DNA from: Oleiagrimonas sp. C23AA
GTDB taxonomy: Bacteria; Pseudomonadota; Gammaproteobacteria; Xanthomonadales; Rhodanobacteraceae
Assembly (NCBI RefSeq): GCF_011759385.1
Contig: NZ_JAARLY010000001.1
Coordinates: 643,826 to 707,825 of the forward strand
Length of the DNA: 64,000 bases
Direction: 5' to 3'
The notes beneath the pieces are model-generated. The model ran no database searches. It saw only the letters and a list, made by a program, of their open reading frames with translations, and had not been told where the DNA came from. The position numbers and the translations under genes were made by a program. Position 1 is the first letter of the stretch, and the number at the start of each line of letters is the position of its first letter. This document shows positions 36,727 to 44,322 of the stretch, one piece after another.

Positions 36727-37571
36727 ACGATGCAGATTCCGGTTTTTACGAGGTTCAGCACGTTGGGCAAGGCCACGTGCAAAGGCCAGCGCCTAGAAGC
36801 CTAGCAAAGGCGATCATCCAATTGGCTTTGGTTAAGTCTTGTGAAGAGATCAACACGACAGTTGGCTGGCGTTCATGAAAACCCGGGCCCATGCCCGCCA
36901 TAGCCGCGCTGAATACACCGGTGGCTTCCTGCCATTGGTTCCCAGCCAGACCTGCAAGCGGGTGCGATAGGCTGGAAGGGTAGTCTGACCGACTGCCCAA
37001 GTCGGGCACTTGTCTTTTGATATGCCGAATAACCTTAGGAGAGAGGTTGGCGGGAGGGTGTGGCGGCTTATGTTTCACGGGGCGGCGCCTTGGAGACGCC
37101 TATACTGGGTAGCCTCGAAGTGGCTAAACAGCGCCATTTGTCCTGGTTTCGCCAACCACGCGGCTAAGCTGGAACGTTGATGCCGTTATCGGTGCGGGGC
37201 GTAACGGCTTGCGAGGGCATGTCGGTGGCAGGCCGCTTTCGGTACAAGCGAGCGATTAACGTTTGAGCCAGCCCCGTTATGATCTGGCTTGCCGGTAGAG
37301 GTCTGTTTCCTGCAACCACAAGGCATTATCCCCCGAGTGGCTCCATAATCGCGCAAGAGCTAGCTTGACCTTTGTCTAAGGGTGGATAAGGACGAGTACG
37401 CGTCACCAAATTTCCGTTATGCTTGGGCTACTGCGTTTGCTCGGTTCCACCCGTGATCCGATGGGGCTTGCCGTTAATTGAAGGCAACATCGTCTCCTCG
37501 AGTTTCCTTGCAACCAGTAAGTCGTCGGCCTCGAGGGGGGTCGGCTTGTCTTTGTATGTTTGGAGTGAGTC
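36727..37571. other. 845-bp gap without recognised gene; 5' leader of the cold-shock gene at its right end
   Basis: No frame here shows family similarity or the GC-rich third-position pattern of the neighbours. The longest, on the minus strand at 36755-37078, needs a GTG start and looks like chance. Several small stems are visible, for example gccgtta / taacggc (37182-37188 with 37202-37208) and agccag / ctggct around 37266-37289. The last 150-200 bases probably form the long untranslated leader usual for cspA-type genes. No tRNA, tmRNA, 6S or RNase P RNA was recognised. A small RNA remains possible. Confidence 0.5.
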
Positions 37572-37781
37572 ATGTCGGATCGTGAAATCGGCACGGTTAA
37601 GTGGTTCAACGACGCCAAGGGCTTCGGCTTCATCAGCCGTGACAGCGGCCCGGACGTTTTCGTGCACTTCCGCGCCATCCAGGGCACCGGGTTCAAGAGC
37701 CTGCAGGAGGGACAGCAGGTCAGCTTCAAGGTGGTGCAGGGCCAGAAGGGTCTGCAGGCCGATGAGGTGACGCCGGTCTGA
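37572..37781 (+). CDS. cold-shock protein, CspA family
   Basis: 69 residues, one cold-shock domain: [15 protein letters not shown] with RNP1 (KGFGFI) and DVFVHF (RNP2). It binds single-stranded RNA/DNA as an RNA chaperone. GGAG stands before the ATG. A long AT-richer leader upstream and a terminator directly downstream make it a single-gene unit. It is not possible to say from the sequence alone whether it is cold-induced. Confidence 0.95.
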   Translation: MSDREIGTVKWFNDAKGFGFISRDSGPDVFVHFRAIQGTGFKSLQEGQQVSFKVVQGQKGLQADEVTPV

Positions 37782-37815
37782 TCGGTGCATGGCTCCTCCT
37801 ATCGAGTTGCCATGG

Positions 37816-37846
37816 ACAAAGGGTCGGCGGTGCCGACCCTTTGTTT
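37816..37846 (+). terminator. intrinsic terminator after cold-shock gene
   Basis: acaaagggtcggc (37816-37828) pairs with gccgaccctttgt (37832-37844), 13 bp with a 3-nt loop, then a short T stretch. Confidence 0.85.
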
Positions 37847-37882
37847 ATATATGAGTGGCGACTGACGCTGAGAGAGTAAGCC

Positions 37883-38731
37883 GTGGCCGTGAGCGAGCAG
37901 CGTATCGAGCACGCGCAGGCGCCTGCTTGGTCGCAATTGCAGGTGTGCGATGCGCCGGTGGCTCACGGCCTTTACTTTGTGCCGGCGATGGGTGTGGCCG
38001 CCCGTCACTATCAGCCGCTGGCCGAAGCCATGGCGGCGCAGGGTGTGGCCATGGCCGTGCACGAATGGCGTGGTTTGGGTAGCAGCCAGATTCGCGCCTC
38101 ACGCCAGCGCGACTGGGCGTATCGCGAGCTGCTGGACGATCTTGCCGTCGGCTGGCAAGCGGCGCGACAGTGGCAACCTCAGGTGGCATGGTCGCTGGGC
38201 GGGCACAGCCTGGGCGGTCAGCTGGCCTGTGTGCTGGCAGGACTCACCGAAGCACCGCCCTCACAGCTGACTCTGGTGGCCAGTGGTGCGCCGTACTGGC
38301 GAGCTTTTCCCTACTGGTGGGCGCCGCTGCTTTATGCCGCCTATGCGCTGGTTCCGGCCGTGGTTGGTGCCTGCGGCTACTTTCCCGGGCGTCGCTTGGG
38401 TTTTGGCGGCCGTGAGGCGCGCGGCGTGATGCGTGACTGGGCCCGCAGCGGACGTCGTGGTCGCTATGCCGGTGCAGGCATGCAACAGGATCTGGAACAC
38501 GCTTTGGCACGTGTGCAGGCGCCCGTGTACGGCCTGGTGATGGCGCATGATGTGTTCGCGCCGAACGCATCGCTGAGCTTTCTGCTGGCGAAAATGCCGA
38601 AGGCACCAGCCCGCATCAGTCACCTGGATGGTCAGGCGCTGGGTGCTAGCGCCAACCATTTTGCCTGGATGCGCCAGCCCGCCGCGGTGGTGGACATGCT
38701 GGCGCCCATGTTACTTGATGCTTCTGGCTAA
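37883..38731 (+). CDS. alpha/beta-hydrolase of the serine aminopeptidase type
   Basis: 282 residues. The start is a GTG (a second GTG lies two codons later). Core features: FVPAMGVAARHYQPLAEAMA with the oxyanion region, HEWRGLGSS, and the nucleophile elbow GGHSLGGQLA; the catalytic Asp is probably in MAHDVFAP, with His in SANHFAWMR. A hydrophobic cap (PYWWAPLLYAAYALVPAVVG) is unusual and may associate with membrane or a lipid substrate. The substrate is unknown. It is 151 bp upstream, start to end, of no obvious partner; the Mpo1-like gene follows 87 bp on. Confidence 0.75.
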   Translation: MAVSEQRIEHAQAPAWSQLQVCDAPVAHGLYFVPAMGVAARHYQPLAEAMAAQGVAMAVHEWRGLGSSQIRASRQRDWAYRELLDDLAVGWQAARQWQPQVAWSLGGHSLGGQLACVLAGLTEAPPSQLTLVASGAPYWRAFPYWWAPLLYAAYALVPAVVGACGYFPGRRLGFGGREARGVMRDWARSGRRGRYAGAGMQQDLEHALARVQAPVYGLVMAHDVFAPNASLSFLLAKMPKAPARISHLDGQALGASANHFAWMRQPAAVVDMLAPMLLDASG

Positions 38732-38817
38732 AGCGTCGTTGGCGATGTGCCGTTGGCATGCGAGCGATACCGGCGCATAGTCCGGGTTCGATCCTCCATA
38801 TCGGAGTTTCCCGGGCC

Positions 38818-39120
38818 ATGCAGCGCTTCCAGAGTTTTCGCCAGTTCTATCCCTACTATCTGTCAGAGCATCGCGATCGACGATGTCGCCGGCTGCACTT
38901 TGCGGGCAGCCTGGGTGTGCTGGCAGTGCTGCTCTGGGCGTGGATCAGCGCTGATCCGTGGTGGCTGCTGGCCGCGCCACTGATCGGGTACGGCTTTGCC
39001 TGGATAGGCCATTTCGGCTTTGAGCACAACCGACCGGCGACCTTCAGCCACCCGCTTTACAGCCTGGCCGGCGACTGGGTGATGTTCTGGCAGATCCTGA
39101 CCGGCCGTATGCGCTTGTAG
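38818..39120 (+). CDS. Mpo1-like (DUF962) membrane protein
   Basis: 100 residues. An N-terminal SFRQFYPYYLSEHRDRRCRRLHFAGS, then two or more hydrophobic segments, and GHFGFEHNRPATFSHPLYSLAGDW. This spacing of His residues is the DUF962/Mpo1 signature; Mpo1 in yeast is an iron-dependent dioxygenase of 2-hydroxy fatty acids. It is thus a small membrane lipid-modifying candidate. Its stop is 42 bp from the end of the convergent CqsA-like gene. The annotated upstream ATG adds 20 residues without similarity. Confidence 0.82.
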   Translation: MQRFQSFRQFYPYYLSEHRDRRCRRLHFAGSLGVLAVLLWAWISADPWWLLAAPLIGYGFAWIGHFGFEHNRPATFSHPLYSLAGDWVMFWQILTGRMRL

Positions 39121-39122
39121 AA

Positions 39123-39152
39123 GGTTCGTGCCGGCGCTCACCGGCACGAACC
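39123..39152. terminator. 12-bp perfect inverted repeat between convergent genes
   Basis: ggttcgtgccgg (39123-39134) pairs with ccggcacgaacc (39141-39152) around a 6-nt loop. It lacks a long T-run but sits exactly between two convergent stops (39120 and 39162). Confidence 0.65.
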
Positions 39153-39161
39153 CAGCATCGA

Positions 39162-40421
39162 TCATGCGACCTGTTCCAGCGCGTCCACCGGGCGGCGGCG
39201 TCGCCGGCTGGCACTCCAGCTGTCTACGCGCATGGCTTCGCGAAGACGACGGCAAGTATCGATCAGGCGCTCGACATCGGCTTCGCTCATGCCCGCGTTG
39301 AGTGTCAGGCGCAGCAACGAGCGATTGCGTGTGGTGGCCGGTGCGCTGAACACCGAGCCGAAGATGCCATGGGCTTCCAGCAGATCACGCACATGGGCGG
39401 TGAGTGTTTCCACGCCCGCTTCGAAGGCGATGATCTGCTCGCTGCCATCCTCTATGGGATAACCCAGCGCTGCCAGCGCGGCGCGCACGCGCATGGTGAT
39501 CGAACGAAGCCGTTCGCGCCGTTCATCGGCTGCAGCGATCACACGATGGGCCGCGGCCAAGCCGGCCACATCGTGAGGTAGCAGCGCCGAGCTGAAAATG
39601 GCCGGAAAGGCTTCGCAGCCAAAGTAATCCTTGAAGGCGCTGTTGCAGGCGATGAAGCCCGCTCTTGAGCAATATGCCTTGGCCAGGCTGACGGTGACGA
39701 AGTGCACCTTCGGCATCAGTCCGAGGCTGGCCACCAGTCCCTCCCCATGACGGCCGTGTGTGCCAAGCGAGTGCGACTCGTCGATCACCAGCACGCAGCC
39801 ATGGCGGGTGCCGATGTCGACGATCTCGGCCAGCGGCGCCAGACTGCCGTTGGTGCTGTAGATGGCATCGACCACGATCACACCCGGCCCGTGGCGCAGT
39901 ACGTGACGCTCCAGGTGCGCCGGTTCGTTGTGCAGGATCGGCACGGCACGCGCGCCCGCGCTGCGGATACCCTCCCAGAGTGAGGCGTGCGCCAGCATGT
40001 CGATGTAGACCGGCACGCGTTCGTCGGCAATTGACTGCAGCAGGCCAACGTTGGCCGCGTAGCCCGATTGCGCCAGGATGCCGGCCTGACTGCCCACGGC
40101 CCGCGCGAGGGTGACTTCCAACTGGTGCAGCGGATCGGCTTCGTCCTGCATGAACAGCGCCGACATCATCATGCCCTGACCATGACGGGCAAGGGCTTCG
40201 CGTTGCGCCTGTTCGATGTCCGGGTGGCCGGCGATGGCCAGGTAATCGTTGCTCTGCAACAGCAGGTCGCCAGGTTCCGGGCGGCGGCCGCGCAGGATAT
40301 GTCGCCCGCCCCAGTCCACGGCAACGCGCTGGTGATAGAAACGCTCGACCCGTTGCTGTACGAAAGCCGGCAACGGGGCAGCCGCCGGGGGCGGCACAAC
40401 AGGGGTAAGTGCGTGCATCAT
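39162..40421 (-). CDS. cqsA: CqsA/LqsA-like alpha-hydroxyketone autoinducer synthase
   Basis: 419 residues (V. cholerae CqsA has about 390). PLP-dependent alpha-oxoamine synthase fold. LLLQSNDYLAIAGHPDI matches the CqsA/LqsA opening. The cofactor-stacking His is in DMLAHASLWEG (about 144), the Asp/His pair in IDESHSLGTHG (214/217), and the Schiff-base Lys in VSLAKAYCSRAGF (about 248). CqsA condenses an acyl-CoA with S-adenosylmethionine or an amino acid to make CAI-1-type signals. The last-in-operon position behind a CqsS-like kinase and an LqsR-like regulator favours CqsA over serine palmitoyltransferase or KBL. The substrate chain is unknown. The start is the first of two ATGs behind GAGAGAG. 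Confidence 0.85.
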   Translation of the reverse strand: MMHALTPVVPPPAAAPLPAFVQQRVERFYHQRVAVDWGGRHILRGRRPEPGDLLLQSNDYLAIAGHPDIEQAQREALARHGQGMMMSALFMQDEADPLHQLEVTLARAVGSQAGILAQSGYAANVGLLQSIADERVPVYIDMLAHASLWEGIRSAGARAVPILHNEPAHLERHVLRHGPGVIVVDAIYSTNGSLAPLAEIVDIGTRHGCVLVIDESHSLGTHGRHGEGLVASLGLMPKVHFVTVSLAKAYCSRAGFIACNSAFKDYFGCEAFPAIFSSALLPHDVAGLAAAHRVIAAADERRERLRSITMRVRAALAALGYPIEDGSEQIIAFEAGVETLTAHVRDLLEAHGIFGSVFSAPATTRNRSLLRLTLNAGMSEADVERLIDTCRRLREAMRVDSWSASRRRRRPVDALEQVA

Positions 40422-40533
40422 AGGACTCTCTCGTTGGTTGGGTGCAGGTCCATCTGCATGTCGGAGGCCCATACGGGCCCACGGCCGGTTGTCCGCACCG
40501 GCATGTTTCGAAAGAGTCGTCAGGTGCTTGCTG

Positions 40534-41574
40534 TCAGCCGGCGCTGTCGGGGATCAGAGACGAGGGGACGTCCTGGTCCTGTTCGCGCAGCCACTGCCGG
40601 TAGGACTTCACGTGCTGCAGCTGGAATCGATCCACCTGATCGATCAAGGCGTAGTAGTACCACTGCTCGCCCCGCACGGCGGTGGCCGGATGCAGCTGCG
40701 AGAGCGGCGTATGCGTGGTGCTGTGGTAGTAGCCGTCACGCGTCTCGAACCACGCCAGTTGTTCACCGTCGCGCAGCGCGTCGAGCAGCGCTTGTGGCGC
40801 GCCCTGGTCACTGGCGATCTCGAAATGGGTGCGAAGGTCATCCTCGGTCTGCACCAGCAGGAAGCGTCCGTGGCCGTCCTCATCCAGCAGCAGCAGGCCA
40901 GTGGGGTTGGCGTGCACGTAGCATTCGATGGCTGCGAAGCGCCGCTGCATGGTATCGATGACGTCGGCAAAGGCCGGGTCGCGCAGGAAGTTGAAATTGC
41001 CCAGTGCCAGGGTTTCAGATACAAATGCTGCGGCGCGCTGGAAATAACGCTGCTGAAGGTCAAAAATCGCCATCTGCAGCTTTTGCATGGCGTTGGGATC
41101 ACTTTTGCGGATGAAGCGGTCGATCAGACCCGAGTTGAACGCTTCGATGGCGGTGGCATCATCAGCGCGGCCGGTGAGAAGAATCTTGCCGATATGCGGA
41201 TTGCCCAGACGCCTGCAGAAGGTCAGACCATCCATTTCAGGCATGGTGTGATCGACCACCACCACCGAGACTTCGGAAAAGCGCTCAGGATCGTAGACCA
41301 CGCGATGGATGGAATCGACATCCAGCGCCACCAGCTCCTGGTTTTCCGATGGCTTGTCTTTCCAGCGATACAGCCAGCCGCCTCCGGGGACGGGACGGCT
41401 GCCGCCGTGGCCGAGCACGGCCAGTGCCCGGCGCGCCGAGTTGAAGCCGCGCACGTGCAGGCTCGCGTCCAGCAGCAGCGGCACCATCCCTAAGTATTCC
41501 TCGTGATCGTCCACCAGCACGGTGGTGGTGGGAAACTGGAACGGCTGGATGCCTGCGCTCACGTCCAGACTCAT
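40534..41574 (-). CDS. LqsR-like response regulator with a receiver domain and a novel output domain
   Basis: 346 residues. The receiver domain (about 15-185) has the acidic pair VDDHEE, phospho-acceptor Asp-108 in VVVVDHTMPEMDG, Thr-134 in LLTGRAD and Lys-157 in FIRKSD. A stretch of about 45 residues (roughly 55-100) is inserted between the early receiver helices and the phosphorylation strand; the insert is unusual. The C-terminal half (about 190-346) is not a helix-turn-helix or GGDEF/EAL domain that I recognise; it has LLLLDEDGHGRFLLVQTEDDL, WFETRDGYYH and WYYYALIDQVDRF. Two-part regulators of this plan and length occur beside Lqs sensors. Its ATG overlaps the kinase stop by 4 bp. Confidence 0.8.
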   Translation of the reverse strand: MSLDVSAGIQPFQFPTTTVLVDDHEEYLGMVPLLLDASLHVRGFNSARRALAVLGHGGSRPVPGGGWLYRWKDKPSENQELVALDVDSIHRVVYDPERFSEVSVVVVDHTMPEMDGLTFCRRLGNPHIGKILLTGRADDATAIEAFNSGLIDRFIRKSDPNAMQKLQMAIFDLQQRYFQRAAAFVSETLALGNFNFLRDPAFADVIDTMQRRFAAIECYVHANPTGLLLLDEDGHGRFLLVQTEDDLRTHFEIASDQGAPQALLDALRDGEQLAWFETRDGYYHSTTHTPLSQLHPATAVRGEQWYYYALIDQVDRFQLQHVKSYRQWLREQDQDVPSSLIPDSAG

Positions 41575-42971
41575 GTGGATTCGGCGTCCTCCCAACGCGG
41601 AAACTTCAAGACGAACTGCGTGTATTCACCCCAACGTGAGCTACAGGATATATCACCTCCCATCCGCGTCATCGCATCGCGGACGAAAGCCAGGCCGATA
41701 CCCAGCCCGGCCACGCCTCCACCGCCATCGGCATGGGAGTAGAAGCGGTTGAAAATGCGCGGCAGCACATCCGGCGCGATGCCCGGACCGGTATCGCGAA
41801 TGATGATGGCCGGCTGCGGGTTGCCGACATCGATGCGCAGACGGATCGTGCCGCGCCCGGCGCGGCCGGTGTGATGCAATGCATTGCGCAGCAGGTTGAA
41901 CAACACATGCACCAGCAGCGTTTCGGAGCCGCGAAGCTTGAAATCCTGGTTACCATCAACGAACACGCGTTCACGCTCGACGCGCGATTCGTATGGGTAG
42001 CGACGCAGTGCCTGATCGACACAGAAGCGCGCCGACAGCGTTTCAAAAGGCAGTTCACCGATGGGCCGCGCGGCCAACAGAAGCATGTCGATCACCGTGT
42101 TTGCGTAGGTGACCTCGCGTTCCATGGCCTCGACGCTGCGCTCCAGTGCCTGGATGTGCGCGGTGCGCAACTCGGCCACCGGCAAGCCGGCGCGCTGCGC
42201 CAGGTGCTGGCTGCGCAACAGGTCGGGCAGGTACCGCTGCACCGCCTGGGCGGCGATGCGCAGTGAACCCAGCGGCGTGCGCAGTTCGTGCGCGATATTG
42301 TTGGAAGCGGTGGTGAGCGCTTCGACCTGCGACTGCTCCGCGATGTTCTGCGACACGCTGCAGGTGGCGCCGCCCACCAGCGCAAATACCAGCAGCGGCA
42401 GATACTCCAGCAGCGCCATGGCCGGTAGCGTCTGCTGGTGAAAGCAAAGGTAGGTGAGTATGGCCATCACCGTGCCGGTGCTGAACACGATCAGGAAACT
42501 GGCCAGATCGAACAGCATCATCATCAGCATGACCGATGCCAGGTGCGTCATCCACCAGGCGGGGGTCGCGTTGCGCAGGGTCATGTAGCCGCAGAAATAG
42601 GGTAGTGCCAGCGTGATTACGGTGTACCAGTAACTGGGCAGGAAGTTCAGCGCGCGGCGCGGCCACCAGCGGATCAGGGCCAATGGCACGAATAGCGCGG
42701 CGACCACCACGCGCAGCCAGAAATTTTCGTAGGGCTGCGGGAACAGATAGCGCCAGACGGGGTAGTAAACCAGCATGCTGAGCGAGCCGACGGCGCCGAT
42801 GGCGACCATTTTCGGCCGCGAATAGCGAGTGCGGCGGAACATGGTGCCTTCCAGGCGCGACAGCAGGCGGGCCAACCGCCAGCCGCTCCAGCGCAGGCTG
42901 GCGCGCAAGGAGCGCCTTGGCGCGCCGCGTGGGCGCTTCACATCACGCAGGAAGGATCGAGACCGGGCCAT
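41571..42971 (-). CDS. cqsS: CqsS-like membrane sensor histidine kinase (no fused receiver)
   Basis: 466 residues. The N-terminal basic stretch (to about 42) precedes six membrane helices (about 55-205) whose YYPVWRYLFPQPYENFWLR closely follows the CqsS segment YYFIWEYWFPQSYENLGLR as I remember it. Cys-204 aligns with V. cholerae Cys-170, which affects ligand chain preference. The kinase core has the phospho-acceptor His-228 (NNIAHELRTPLGSL), Asn-363, RDTGPGIAP and GLGIGLAFV. CqsS of Vibrio carries its own receiver; this protein ends after the ATP domain. The start could instead be 42842 (MFRRTRYSRP), which also has an AAGG ribosome site. It is first in the operon. Confidence 0.85.
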   Translation of the reverse strand: MARSRSFLRDVKRPRGAPRRSLRASLRWSGWRLARLLSRLEGTMFRRTRYSRPKMVAIGAVGSLSMLVYYPVWRYLFPQPYENFWLRVVVAALFVPLALIRWWPRRALNFLPSYWYTVITLALPYFCGYMTLRNATPAWWMTHLASVMLMMMLFDLASFLIVFSTGTVMAILTYLCFHQQTLPAMALLEYLPLLVFALVGGATCSVSQNIAEQSQVEALTTASNNIAHELRTPLGSLRIAAQAVQRYLPDLLRSQHLAQRAGLPVAELRTAHIQALERSVEAMEREVTYANTVIDMLLLAARPIGELPFETLSARFCVDQALRRYPYESRVERERVFVDGNQDFKLRGSETLLVHVLFNLLRNALHHTGRAGRGTIRLRIDVGNPQPAIIIRDTGPGIAPDVLPRIFNRFYSHADGGGGVAGLGIGLAFVRDAMTRMGGDISCSSRWGEYTQFVLKFPRWEDAEST

Positions 42972-42985
42972 GGCACCCTCGGCGC

Positions 42986-43387
42986 TCAGCGGTACTGGCG
43001 ATGGCAGTCATCGCAGCGCTGTGCGATGGCGCTCACGGCGGCGGCCATGGCCTCGCAGTCGGCGGCAGACACGGCACGGGCCGCGGTCACGGCCTGCTGC
43101 AGGTGTTTCGCGGCCTTGGCGAAACCCGGGTCCAGTGGTCCGGAATCGGCGCCGAAGGCCGATGGAATGTCGCTATCCACGGCGTCCAGTCGCGCCAGCT
43201 GTGCTTGTATCTTCGATGCCTTGCAGGCGGGGTCCGCCAGCATCTTGCGCGTGGCGACAAGGTGATGCTGCATCACCACCATCACGCCTCGTGGGTAGGC
43301 ATCGCGCAGGCGCAGGGCGTTGCCAATCATGGTCGCCCCCACGGCACCGACGACAAGACCGAGCAGGACAAGCAAAAGTGCGCGCAT
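42986..43387 (-). CDS. cytochrome c'-like protein with C-terminal haem motif
   Basis: 133 residues. An N-terminal hydrophobic segment (ALLLVLLGLVVGAVGATMI) acts as signal or anchor. The rest is helical, and the protein ends AQRCDDCHRQYR, a CxxCH haem-attachment site at the C-terminus, as in cytochrome c' and related four-helix cytochromes. It is exported to the periplasm. It lies 14 bp upstream of the CqsS-like kinase on the same strand, so it may be the first gene of that operon; whether it has a role in signalling is unknown. Confidence 0.72.
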   Translation of the reverse strand: MRALLLVLLGLVVGAVGATMIGNALRLRDAYPRGVMVVMQHHLVATRKMLADPACKASKIQAQLARLDAVDSDIPSAFGADSGPLDPGFAKAAKHLQQAVTAARAVSAADCEAMAAAVSAIAQRCDDCHRQYR

Positions 43388-43491
43388 GAGGGCGTGGGTC
43401 CTTGTGCAATGAGGCAAGATCCGTGCGCTGTTCGCTGCACGGCCGTAAAATGACAGTCTTTCCCTGAATAGCAATTGGATCACCAAAGCCC

Positions 43492-44322
43492 ATGGCCGTC
43501 CAAGCCAGCATGTCCGGCACACCGGATGCCATCGATCTGCTTGCCGAGCGCTTTGCCGGCATCGAACGCCTGTACGGTATCGGCAGTGTGGCGTATTTGT
43601 CGCGCATGCATGTGTGCGTGATCGGCATCGGCGGGGTCGGCTCGTGGGCCGCCGAGGCACTGGCGCGCAGCGGTATCGGCACCATCACGCTGATCGATGC
43701 CGACGAGGTATGCGTCAGCAACACCAACCGGCAGATGCATGCACTCGATGGGCAGTACGGACGTCCGAAGGTGGCGGTGATGGCCGAGCGCATGCGCGCC
43801 ATCAACCCCGGCCTGAGCGTGCATGCGTTGGAACAGTTTCTCACCGTGGGCAACATGGATTCGCTGCTCGATCGCGATTACGATCTGGTGCTGGACGCCT
43901 GTGATGCGTTCCGGGTGAAGGTGCAGGCCATTGCCTGGTGCCGGCGGCGCAAGCTGCCGATGATCACCTGTGGGTCGGCGGGCGGGCGGACCGATCCCAC
44001 TCAGGTTCGCGTGCGTGACCTTTCACGCACCGAGCATGACGCCATGTTGTCGCTGGTACGCAAGAAGCTGCGCCAGGAGTTTGGCTTTCCGCGCAACGCG
44101 GCACGTTTCTTCAGTGTGCCGGCAGTGTATTCGCTGGAGAACGTGCGCTACCCGCAGGCCGATGGCAGCGTGTGCGGCACCCGGCCGAGTGGTTCGGACG
44201 CGCTCAAGCTCGACTGCGGCGGCGGCTTGGGCGCCGCCACGCATATCACCGCCACGTTTGCCTTTGCCGCGGTCGGCAAGGCGCTGGAGAAGCTGCTCGA
44301 AAAGCGCTCCAATCAGTCTTGA
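43492..44322 (+). CDS. tcdA: tRNA threonylcarbamoyladenosine dehydratase
   Basis: 276 residues; an E1-like ATP-dependent enzyme that cyclises t6A at position 37 of ANN-decoding tRNAs to ct6A. The E1-type Rossmann motif VCVIGIGGVGSWAAEAL, LIDADEVCVSNTNRQ and DACDAFRVK are present, and the C-terminal half contains VPAVYSLENVRYP, all diagnostic for TcdA (CsdL/YgdL). It is divergent from the cytochrome c'-like gene (104 bp apart) and convergent with tatD, which overlaps it by 10 bp. Confidence 0.93.
   Translation: MAVQASMSGTPDAIDLLAERFAGIERLYGIGSVAYLSRMHVCVIGIGGVGSWAAEALARSGIGTITLIDADEVCVSNTNRQMHALDGQYGRPKVAVMAERMRAINPGLSVHALEQFLTVGNMDSLLDRDYDLVLDACDAFRVKVQAIAWCRRRKLPMITCGSAGGRTDPTQVRVRDLSRTEHDAMLSLVRKKLRQEFGFPRNAARFFSVPAVYSLENVRYPQADGSVCGTRPSGSDALKLDCGGGLGAATHITATFAFAAVGKALEKLLEKRSNQS

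Noticed and set aside
36755..37078. Minus-strand frame of 107 codons in the non-coding gap
   Set aside because: It needs a GTG start, lacks a ribosome site and the GC-rich third-position bias of local genes; no family similarity.
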